Source of the DNA: Bacteroides sp. CAG:770
GTDB lineage: Bacteria; Bacteroidota; Bacteroidia; Bacteroidales; UBA932
Assembly: GCA_000435075.1 (NCBI GenBank)
Contig: FR890667.1
Span: 1-14,786 of the forward strand
Reading direction: 5' to 3'
Length of the DNA stretch: 14,786 bases
Below the pieces are notes generated by a model. It was not told the DNA's origin and made no database searches. It worked only from the letters and a program-made list of their open reading frames with translations. The translations under genes and the position numbers were made by a program. Every line of letters starts with the position of its first letter. The stretch's first letter is position 1. This document shows, piece by piece, positions 6,635 through 13,529 of this stretch.

Positions 6635-6642
6635 CTAAATTA
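6635..6642 (-). promoter_or_regulatory. Candidate -7 element of malQ
   Basis: On the minus strand the sequence is TAATTTAG, seven of eight matches to TAnnTTTG and the same word as in the promoter before 1271. Transcription would start near 6628 and give a leader of about 25 bases. The -33 region falls within the right-hand side of the preceding terminator hairpin and matches poorly (TTTT). Confidence 0.3.
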
Positions 6643-6656
6643 TATACAAAAACCAA

Positions 6657-6689
6657 CATCCGAAAATGACTTGCCGGTATTTTCGGATG
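6657..6689 (-). terminator. Terminator of the lytS-lytR-type operon
   Basis: Perfect 11-base arms, 6657-6667 (CATCCGAAAAT) and 6679-6689 (ATTTTCGGATG), enclose an 11-base loop. On the minus strand the hairpin is followed by TTGGTTTTTG, a classic intrinsic terminator tail. It starts 27 bases after the response-regulator stop codon. Its ATCCG-AAAAT arm design resembles the 32-base palindromes elsewhere in the window. Confidence 0.75.
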
Positions 6690-6715
6690 AGATGTCGTTT
6701 TTAGGCGATGAACTG

Positions 6716-7474
6716 TCAGCAGGTGGTGTTCTCAAGCCATTGGAGAAAATCCTCTGATCTCGAACGGCTGACAAGAATTTCAGGACCTGAACGTGGAACT
6801 GCATTGATCTTGAGCCTTCCTCCCTGCAGTTTGATTATGCTCTGCACTGCTGATGAAGCGATTATGCAGCCGCGGGAAATCCTGAAGAACCTGGACGGCG
6901 ACAGCTGTGATGACAGGATGTCAAGTGACTGGTCCATGACATATTTCGACCCGTCGGATGTGAACATCCATGTGACCTTGTCCTCGGAAAGGAAATATGC
7001 GATGTCATTGACAGGAATAGGAAGAATCTTGTCGTTCAGACGCACCATGAACTTCTGCCGGTACTCATGCTGGGTGCCGGAGATGGTGGAGAGGAGAGAA
7101 GACATATCTGTGACGCCTGCTGAATTGCGGCAGCGCTGCACGGCCCTGTCCAGGTCCTCTTTTTCGATAGGCTTCAGCAGATAGTCCACGCTGTTCACCT
7201 CGAATGCCTTGACGGCGTAACTGTCATAGGCTGTGGTCATTACGATCTTTGCATCGACATTGATCTGCCTGAAGATGCTGAAACAGTCACCGTCAGAAAG
7301 TTCCACGTCCATGAATATGACATCGGCGGAATGCTCCTTCAGCCACTCGACCGTGCCGCTGACTGAACTTGTCATGCCGACGATTTCCAGATCCGGATAA
7401 TATTTCTGCAGAGTGCGGCTCAGGTTGGCCTGTGCCATCGGTTCGTCTTCGACTATCAATACTTTTAGTGACAT
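6716..7474 (-). CDS. LytTR-family response regulator
   Basis: A 252-residue two-component regulator. The receiver domain spans about 4-118, with the acidic pocket Glu9-Asp10-Glu11, the phosphorylated Asp56 in FMDVELSDG, Thr80/Thr81 and Lys101 in LLKP. The DNA-binding LytTR domain spans about 140-250, with FFRISRGCII (196-205), GGRLKIN (218-224) and VSRSRSEDFLQWL (235-247). LytTR proteins bind direct repeats near the promoters they control. The gene follows its kinase by 11 bases, so they form one operon. Its likely targets are the neighbouring glucan genes, by position only. The bases CGAATTATG at its start are identical to those at the malQ start. Confidence 0.92.
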   Translation of the reverse strand: MSLKVLIVEDEPMAQANLSRTLQKYYPDLEIVGMTSSVSGTVEWLKEHSADVIFMDVELSDGDCFSIFRQINVDAKIVMTTAYDSYAVKAFEVNSVDYLLKPIEKEDLDRAVQRCRNSAGVTDMSSLLSTISGTQHEYRQKFMVRLNDKILPIPVNDIAYFLSEDKVTWMFTSDGSKYVMDQSLDILSSQLSPSRFFRISRGCIIASSAVQSIIKLQGGRLKINAVPRSGPEILVSRSRSEDFLQWLENTTC

Positions 7475-7485
7475 AATTCGAGTTT

Positions 7486-8889
7486 TTAGAATGTTTTCTG
7501 TGCGGGCAGCAGCGGAAGCGATACTGAATAATCCGTTCCATTGTCATTGATTTCAATGTCATTGCCCGACAAATCAATGTATTGCTGGCGGATGTAGTTC
7601 AGACCGACTTTTGTGGAGTCTTCTCCAAGCGCCACCTTCGGATATTTGTTGTTGGTCACGATGATCCTGGAATCCCGTGCCGTTATGTTTATGTGGAGCG
7701 GATTGTCCGGAGACACCCTGTTATGTTTGATTGCATTTTCTACAAGCATCTGGATCGAGCACGGCACCACGTCGTAAGCCATGAAAGACTCGGGGACATC
7801 GACATTGACCTCGAACCCTGACGCGAAGCGTACTTTCAGCAGGTCGGTATATTTTTCGGTGAAGTCCATTTCCTCGCCCAGGCTGATGGCTGTAAGCGAG
7901 TCATTTTTAAGCATATACCTGTAGATGCCGGCGAGTTTGTGGACGAAAAGGCTTGCGTCTTCGTTCTTGTTGTCGCAGATCAGGCAGTCCAGGACATTCA
8001 GTGAATTGAACAGGAAATGCGGGTTCACCTGCTGTTTCAGTTTCAGATATTCGAACTGGGCCTTGTGTCTTTTCATCTTCTCGGCTTTCACATCCTGATG
8101 CGTAACTCTCACGTAATCAGCCATGTATATAAGTACATAAAACAGTATTTCAGCAATGAATGCCACTACAGCCGTCTCTACCAGGTCATGAACCGGAGGC
8201 AACTGCTGTATGGAAAACGGAAGGTCAATGCCTACGGCGAATGTCGCGCCGAGAACGGCAAGAACCACGAATAAGGTCAATGCCGTCCAGCGTAAATATT
8301 CAGGCTTCTGGCGGAGTCTTGTCCTGGCGAACCTTACATATATTATATTAAGGCAAATCAGGATGATGCAGACAGGAATATTGTACATCAGTCTCACCAG
8401 GTTCTTGTACAATCCGCCGTTTGACAGGATGTTCATGTCGCTCAGCGCGATGATGGCCAGTCTGAAAAGGAAGATGGCGAGCACAACCGCTATCAGCCAC
8501 GGCATGTGCGGCATTCTGATAGAGCCGGAAGACAGACGGAGCCGATTGAGGATATTGCCGACGAGTATCGTGCCCCATCCGAGGAGCTCTGTCGTGAATG
8601 CCGTGGAAATGGCATGGACAGCAAGGTCGGAGCTGAAAATCATTCCTATCAAGTTGGCTCCGGCAGTTCCCAGAAGATATCCGGTAACATTGATGATTAT
8701 GATTATTCCGGCCGTGAACTCCAGATTCAGGTTCTTTTTCAGGCAGACGAGAAGGATCATCGCCATGGTGAGTACGGTGAGGAACAGTTCGTCTCCGATT
8801 CCTGCCTCTAGGCACAGAATGGTCACGGCTGCATGGAGCAATGCAAATATATGTACTATGCCCGAGGGCTTTATCTTAGACAAGTTCAT
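7486..8889 (-). CDS. LytS-type membrane sensor histidine kinase
   Basis: A 467-residue kinase of the LytS/YehU group (His_kinase family, not HisKA). The first 260 residues are strongly hydrophobic with about eight membrane segments (for example 11-28, 35-50, 59-75, 93-113, 131-150, 170-188, 202-221 and 237-257), and no periplasmic sensor domain or known 5TM-Lyt signature that I can name. A short coiled stretch (261-288) leads to NPHFLFNSLN (289-298) with the phosphorylated His291. The ATP-binding part has the N-box LVENAIKHN (382-390) and the glycine motif KVGLNYIRQQY (427-437). It heads the operon with the LytTR regulator and is transcribed away from the sugar transporter. The signal it senses cannot be read from sequence. 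Confidence 0.92.
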   Translation of the reverse strand: MNLSKIKPSGIVHIFALLHAAVTILCLEAGIGDELFLTVLTMAMILLVCLKKNLNLEFTAGIIIIINVTGYLLGTAGANLIGMIFSSDLAVHAISTAFTTELLGWGTILVGNILNRLRLSSGSIRMPHMPWLIAVVLAIFLFRLAIIALSDMNILSNGGLYKNLVRLMYNIPVCIILICLNIIYVRFARTRLRQKPEYLRWTALTLFVVLAVLGATFAVGIDLPFSIQQLPPVHDLVETAVVAFIAEILFYVLIYMADYVRVTHQDVKAEKMKRHKAQFEYLKLKQQVNPHFLFNSLNVLDCLICDNKNEDASLFVHKLAGIYRYMLKNDSLTAISLGEEMDFTEKYTDLLKVRFASGFEVNVDVPESFMAYDVVPCSIQMLVENAIKHNRVSPDNPLHINITARDSRIIVTNNKYPKVALGEDSTKVGLNYIRQQYIDLSGNDIEINDNGTDYSVSLPLLPAQKTF

Positions 8890-8946
8890 AACTCAAGTTT
8901 CAAGTGTCTGTGTGGTATGCCGGTGTGTCATGCAACCGCCACAGTC

Positions 8947-8978
8947 CAAAGTTAGGAATAATTGCCTGAATTAAAAAA
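8947..8978 (-). promoter_or_regulatory. Promoter of the kinase/regulator operon
   Basis: On the minus strand TAACTTTG (8954 to 8947) matches the -7 consensus TAnnTTTG exactly. An 18-base gap separates it from a T-run (8978 to 8973) in place of the -33 element TTTG. Transcription would begin near 8940 with a leader of about 50 bases. Confidence 0.5.
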
Positions 8979-9046
8979 CCGCTTTTCATTCGTCGTCTGA
9001 TTTTTCCCGTCCGTCAGCCAATTCCGACCATCCGTCCTGTCACATA

Positions 9047-9076
9047 TTTTTAATAGGATATTAATAAATATATTTG
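9047..9076 (+). promoter_or_regulatory. Promoter of the transporter-susC-susD operon
   Basis: TATATTTG (9069-9076) matches the -7 consensus exactly. TTTT (9047-9050) stands 18 bases upstream as a weak -33 element. Transcription would start near 9082, which puts the start inside the operator-like palindrome and gives a leader of about 90 bases. Confidence 0.5.
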
Positions 9077-9088
9077 CAAACGTTTTAA
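9075..9088. promoter_or_regulatory. LacI-family operator-like palindrome
   Basis: TGCAAACGTTTTAA has the central CG with flanking AAA/TTT that is typical of LacI/GalR-family sites. The symmetric core AAACGTTT is 9078-9085. It overlaps the 3' end of the -7 element and the expected transcription start, an ideal place for repression. LacI-type regulators of maltodextrin genes are known in Bacteroidetes, but none is encoded in this window. The core AAAACGTTTT also occurs in two of the palindromic units at 4320-4329 and 4370-4379. Confidence 0.4.
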
Positions 9089-9091
9089 GGC

Positions 9092-9148
9092 TCACGGAAG
9101 TACCTGAGGCCTTGACAGAGACAGAAACGGAACTTGACAATTCCGTGA
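9092..9148 (+). promoter_or_regulatory. Leader with mutually exclusive hairpins before the transporter gene
   Basis: TCACGGAA (9092-9099) is complementary to TTCCGTGA (9141-9148). ACGGAA (9127-9132) is complementary to the same right arm (9141-9146) around an eight-base loop. The two left arms therefore compete for one right arm, 24 bases before the start codon. Such a layout can switch between RNA structures, but nothing here shows what would trigger it, and the region could also be a plain DNA-binding site. Confidence 0.3.
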
Positions 9149-9171
9149 CCACATAGAACAAACGAAAACCA

Positions 9172-10479
9172 ATGAACAAGAAACCGAAATTATCTTTTTG
9201 GCAGATATGGAATCTCAGCTTCGGATTCCTTGGTGTCCAGATAGGATATTCACTGCAGAATTCAAACACGTCCACGATATTCGAATCACTCGGCGCCGAC
9301 GTAAGTCACTTGAGCTATTTCTGGTTGGCGGCACCTCTTGCCGGAATGGTCATCCAGCCTATCGTGGGCATGTTCTCAGACGGGACATGGACCAGATTCG
9401 GCAGACGCATCCCGTATATACTCGGAGGAGCATTGATTTCGACTATAGCACTTATGCTCATGCCGAACTGCCCGACTCTTCTGGCATTGGCCCCTCTCGC
9501 GATGGGAGCATTCATCCTCCTTTTCATGGACCTTTCTTTCAATGTTACCATGCAGCCGTTCAGGGCGCTTGTCGCTGATATGCTCGACGATTCGCAGAAG
9601 ACAGAAGGTTATGTCGTCCAGACTTTCCTTATTAATATAGGTGCCGTAATAGGAGCCGTCCTCCCGCTGATTATGACATGGGCCGGTGTAAGCGACGAAG
9701 CTGTTCCCGGTCAGGTTTCATCCCACATTGCATGGTCCTATTATATAGGAGGTGCAATCCTTCTGGCTACCGTCCTGGTGACAGCATTCAGGACCAAGGA
9801 GTATCCTCCGAAGGAATTTGCCGAGTACAACGGTATCGCCGAGGTCAATGCAAGTGTACCTGCGGTGAAGCCAAGTTTCATGACATTGATAAAGAACACT
9901 CCGTCCGCGATGATCCGCATAGGTGTGACCCAGTTCTTCTCATGGGCGGCGCTGTTCATCATGTGGACATATCTGAAACCGGCCATAACCAGTTCAGTGA
10001 CAGCAGGTGGCATGCTTCTTACGGAAGGTGAGACACAGACCTGGGTCGGTGTCCTTAACGGAGTCTATCCGATTCCTGCCTGCATCGCCGCATTGTTCAT
10101 GACGAAGCTCGCTACCAGATTCGGAAACAAGAGAGTCTATGCCACATGTCTCCTTTTCGGAGTTCTCGGCTTCGCCGGACTCTGTCTGCTGAAAGACAAA
10201 TATGCATTGATGATACCGATGCTGGGTATCGGAATTGCCTGGGCCGGCATTCTCGCCATGCCTTATACGATTCTTTCCCGCACAGTCGACCCGAAACGTA
10301 TGGGCGTTTACATGGGTATCTTCAATTTCACCATCACCATACCGCAGATAGTCATCGGACTTACCGGAGGAGTCATCGTGAAATACTGTTTCGGCTCGAA
10401 TGCCGTGATGATGTTGGCATTGGCCTGCGTCTTCATGCTGTTGGCTGCGGTGTCTGTCGCTTTTATCAGAGAAAATTGA
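9172..10479 (+). CDS. MFS sugar transporter, maltose-type (GPH/SLC45-like)
   Basis: A 435-residue inner-membrane carrier with about twelve hydrophobic segments. The loop between segments 2 and 3 carries SDGTWTRFGRRIPY (69-82), the family form of the D-x(4)-G-R-R motif, and PFRALVADMLDD (129-140) is typical of the sucrose/maltose branch. It most likely imports maltose or maltooligosaccharides with protons or cations. In Bacteroidetes alpha-glucan loci such a carrier often accompanies susC/susD and brings the imported sugar to cytoplasmic MalQ. It is first in an operon with susC, 42 bases downstream. The start is the ATG preceding a conserved N-terminus of the KPKLSFWQIWNLSFGF type. The exact sugar is inferred from context. 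Confidence 0.88.
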   Translation: MNKKPKLSFWQIWNLSFGFLGVQIGYSLQNSNTSTIFESLGADVSHLSYFWLAAPLAGMVIQPIVGMFSDGTWTRFGRRIPYILGGALISTIALMLMPNCPTLLALAPLAMGAFILLFMDLSFNVTMQPFRALVADMLDDSQKTEGYVVQTFLINIGAVIGAVLPLIMTWAGVSDEAVPGQVSSHIAWSYYIGGAILLATVLVTAFRTKEYPPKEFAEYNGIAEVNASVPAVKPSFMTLIKNTPSAMIRIGVTQFFSWAALFIMWTYLKPAITSSVTAGGMLLTEGETQTWVGVLNGVYPIPACIAALFMTKLATRFGNKRVYATCLLFGVLGFAGLCLLKDKYALMIPMLGIGIAWAGILAMPYTILSRTVDPKRMGVYMGIFNFTITIPQIVIGLTGGVIVKYCFGSNAVMMLALACVFMLLAAVSVAFIREN

Positions 10480-10521
10480 AAATAATTACTATATTTATTA
10501 AACTAATAACAATAAGATCCT

Positions 10522-13512
10522 ATGAACAGATTTCTATCTTTTATAGTGGGACTGATGGGACTGCTTCTCATCACCCCTGATCTGTCAGCCCAGAACGGGT
10601 TTGAAGTAAGGGGTACCGTCACGGATCAGACCGGCCAGCCCGTAATCGGCGCGACCGTTCTCGAAAAGGGTACTACCAACGGATTGTCGACTGACGTTGA
10701 CGGCAATTACACACTGAAAGTGTCCTCAGCTGATGCAATCGTTGAAGTCAGCTGCATCGGATACAAGACCGTGACCTTCGTGGCAAAAACCAATCCTGCG
10801 AAGACTGTCATTCAGGAAGATTCCATGTATCTGGACGATGTAGTGGTCATCGGTTACGGTACAGTCAAGAAGAGCGACATGACCGGTTCCGTTACCGCCA
10901 TCAATGCAGAAGAGGTCAACCGTGGAGCCGTTACTTCTCCGAGCTCAATGCTTCTCGGTAAGGTTTCCGGACTTAACATCACTCCTGCGAACGGACAGCC
11001 GGGTTCTTCTTCTACCATCAGAATCCGCGGTGCGGCATCTCTTACCGCATCCAATGACCCTCTCATTGTCATTGACGGTGTGCCTGTAACAAAAGACGGT
11101 GGTGCCGGCATGGGCGATCCGCTTGCTACTGTCAATCCTAACGACATCGAGTCTTACTCTGTCCTCAAGGATGCGTCCGCTACCGCAATCTACGGTTCCC
11201 GCGCTTCCAACGGTGTGATCATCATCACTACCAAGAAAGGAACAGGCAAAGGAATCCACGTAGGCTACAGCGGAAGCGTTTCCCTCAAGCAGAATACCGA
11301 TGCCATCAAGATGATGGACGGAGACCAGTTCTTCGACTATATCAAGGAATATCGTCCTGAAGCTATCGAACTTCTCGGTGTGGACGGTACAATGTACAAC
11401 ACTAACTGGCAGGATCAGATTTACCGTATCGGCGTGAATACTGACCACAATATCAGCCTTTATTCAGGTGGAGTTGTTCCTTTCCGTGTCAGCATGGGCT
11501 ACAACCTCGACCAGGCTACAATCAAAGTCGGTGACAACCAGAGAGGTAACATTGACGTAAGCCTTTCTCCTAAATTCTTCGACGAGCATCTTTCGATTAA
11601 TTTCAATGCCAAAGGCGTATATCAGCATACCAACTGGGCCAACAACCCTGTAGAGAGTGCTCTTTCATTCGATCCTACCAAGCCTATCTATTTCACGGAT
11701 GCTGAAGGCAACATCGACAAGACTGCCATTTCCAACGGTTACTGGAACTGGTTCAGCGCAGGTGTGCCTAATACCATGGCAGCTGCCAACCCTCTTTCTG
11801 CAGTTTATGACTACGTCAACTACGGACATACCTACCGTGGAGTAGGCAACTTGCAGATTGACTATAAGGTACACGGACTTGAGGCTTTGAGGGCAAACCT
11901 GAACTTGGGTATGGATATCGCCAGGACCAACGGCACCAAGTACAACACCGTCGGTTCACGCAGTTCGCTTACCAGTGCTCCTGACCTCTATGAGAAGTAC
12001 AGGAACTTCAACAAGAACATGCTTCTGGAGGCCTACCTCGACTACAATGAAACTTGGGGAAAACACAATTTCAATGCGATGGCAGGTTATTCTTGGCAGC
12101 ACAACTACATCAAGTACGAGAACTCACAGTACTACAACAATGACAGGGAAACCGTATATCATATCGCTCCTGTCAATGCCAAAGAGTACTATCTGATTTC
12201 ATTCTTCGGACGTCTCAACTACGGCTTCGATTCGAGATATCTCTTCACTTTCACCGCCCGCGGTGACGCATCAAGCCGTTTCTCTCCTTCAAACCGTTGG
12301 GGTTTCTTCCCTTCTGCAGCATTCGCTTGGAACATTGCCAATGAGGAATTCCTGAAGGGCAACAGGTCAGTATCAGCCCTCAAGTTCCGTCTCGGATGGG
12401 GACGCACCGGACAGCAGGATATCGGAGACGACTACTATCCTTACATCGCAAGATACTATGAGTCAGCGTCTGTGACGATGCAGTATCCTATGGGTGCTGA
12501 CGGCAAGACTTTCAACCTTCTCTCACCATTGGCCTACAACCCTAACATCAAGTGGGAGACAACTGAGACTTACAACGTAGGTTTGGATTTCGGTTTCCTC
12601 AATGACAGGATTTCCGGTACAGTCGAGGCTTACTACCGCAATACATTCGACCTTCTGAACAATATCTCAATTCCTCTCGGTTCGAACTTCGGCAAGCAGG
12701 TGATTTCCAATATCGGAACAATGGTGAACAAGGGTATCGAGCTCTCAGCCAACTTCGTACCTGTAGAGACCAAGGACTGGAACTGGAAAATCGGTGGAAA
12801 CATCACCTTCCAGGATGTGAAGATTACCAAGCTGACCAACAGCGATGAAACTTACCTCGGAGTAGAGACCGGCCCTTCAATGGGTGCCAATGTCGGCTTC
12901 AGTTCACTCCACCGAAAAGGCTTCGCTCCATATACATACTATATGTACCAGCAGCTCTATGATGCTGAAGGCAAGCCGGTCCAGAATGCTTTCGCAGATC
13001 GCAACGGCGATGGCAAGATCAATGCTGATGACCGTTACATGACCGGCTGCAGCGCTACACCTTGGGCTTACTATGGTATCAGCACTCAAGTAAGATACAA
13101 GAACTGGGATTTGGGTATCAACGGTCATGGTTCTATCGGAGCTGAGCTCATCAATAAGGTCGCCCTCGGATATTCTTCATCATACAGCGACAACTGGACC
13201 AAGGGTTACATTGACAACCTCTGCCCTAAGTGGCTCCTTCCTGAGTGGCACGCTCCTAACAGCGAGACACAGAAATATTCAGACCTTTGGATTGAGGATG
13301 CGACATTCTTAAAGATTGACGACATCAATCTCGGCTATACCTTCAATCTCAAGAACAACCTCAAAATCCGTCTTGCAGGTTCTGTCCAGAATGTATGCAC
13401 ATTCACCAAATACTCAGGACTTGATCCGGAAATCAACAATATCGATGGTGTGGACAATTACGTTTATCTTCGTCCTCGTCTCTATACTCTTCGTCTTAAC
13501 ATTTCATTCTAA
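10522..13512 (+). CDS. susC: SusC-family TonB-dependent outer-membrane transporter
   Basis: A 996-residue protein that imports oligosaccharides through the outer membrane with TonB energy. It has a signal peptide (about 1-23, ending LSA-Q), a carboxypeptidase-regulatory-like domain (about 27-92), a TonB-box region around DDVVVIGYGT (105-114), a plug domain (about 115-240) with the SusC signature SYSVLKDASATAIYGSRASN (211-230), and a 22-strand barrel ending in Phe (LRLNISF). The length is close to that of the B. thetaiotaomicron starch SusC. The partner SusD follows 17 bases after the stop. A TATATTTA word at 10490-10497 could be a weak internal promoter. I use the symbol in the family sense; starch specificity comes from the malQ and transporter neighbours. 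Confidence 0.95.
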   Translation: MNRFLSFIVGLMGLLLITPDLSAQNGFEVRGTVTDQTGQPVIGATVLEKGTTNGLSTDVDGNYTLKVSSADAIVEVSCIGYKTVTFVAKTNPAKTVIQEDSMYLDDVVVIGYGTVKKSDMTGSVTAINAEEVNRGAVTSPSSMLLGKVSGLNITPANGQPGSSSTIRIRGAASLTASNDPLIVIDGVPVTKDGGAGMGDPLATVNPNDIESYSVLKDASATAIYGSRASNGVIIITTKKGTGKGIHVGYSGSVSLKQNTDAIKMMDGDQFFDYIKEYRPEAIELLGVDGTMYNTNWQDQIYRIGVNTDHNISLYSGGVVPFRVSMGYNLDQATIKVGDNQRGNIDVSLSPKFFDEHLSINFNAKGVYQHTNWANNPVESALSFDPTKPIYFTDAEGNIDKTAISNGYWNWFSAGVPNTMAAANPLSAVYDYVNYGHTYRGVGNLQIDYKVHGLEALRANLNLGMDIARTNGTKYNTVGSRSSLTSAPDLYEKYRNFNKNMLLEAYLDYNETWGKHNFNAMAGYSWQHNYIKYENSQYYNNDRETVYHIAPVNAKEYYLISFFGRLNYGFDSRYLFTFTARGDASSRFSPSNRWGFFPSAAFAWNIANEEFLKGNRSVSALKFRLGWGRTGQQDIGDDYYPYIARYYESASVTMQYPMGADGKTFNLLSPLAYNPNIKWETTETYNVGLDFGFLNDRISGTVEAYYRNTFDLLNNISIPLGSNFGKQVISNIGTMVNKGIELSANFVPVETKDWNWKIGGNITFQDVKITKLTNSDETYLGVETGPSMGANVGFSSLHRKGFAPYTYYMYQQLYDAEGKPVQNAFADRNGDGKINADDRYMTGCSATPWAYYGISTQVRYKNWDLGINGHGSIGAELINKVALGYSSSYSDNWTKGYIDNLCPKWLLPEWHAPNSETQKYSDLWIEDATFLKIDDINLGYTFNLKNNLKIRLAGSVQNVCTFTKYSGLDPEINNIDGVDNYVYLRPRLYTLRLNISF

Positions 13513-13514
13513 GC

Positions 13515-13520
13515 AGGAGG
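13515..13520 (+). promoter_or_regulatory. Strong Shine-Dalgarno site of susD
   Basis: AGGAGG ends nine bases before the susD ATG. Bacteroidetes genes mostly lack such sites and no other gene in this window has one as strong, so it fixes the start and may raise susD translation relative to susC. Confidence 0.6.
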
Positions 13521-13529
13521 AACAACATT

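Noticed and set aside
8210..8974. 254-residue plus-strand frame across the sensor kinase gene
   Set aside because: It mirrors the membrane part of the kinase, lacks domain features and would span the kinase promoter.
10490..10497. Separate promoter for susC (TATATTTA)
   Set aside because: It has one mismatch in an AT-rich 42-base gap with no convincing -33 element, so cotranscription with the transporter is simpler.
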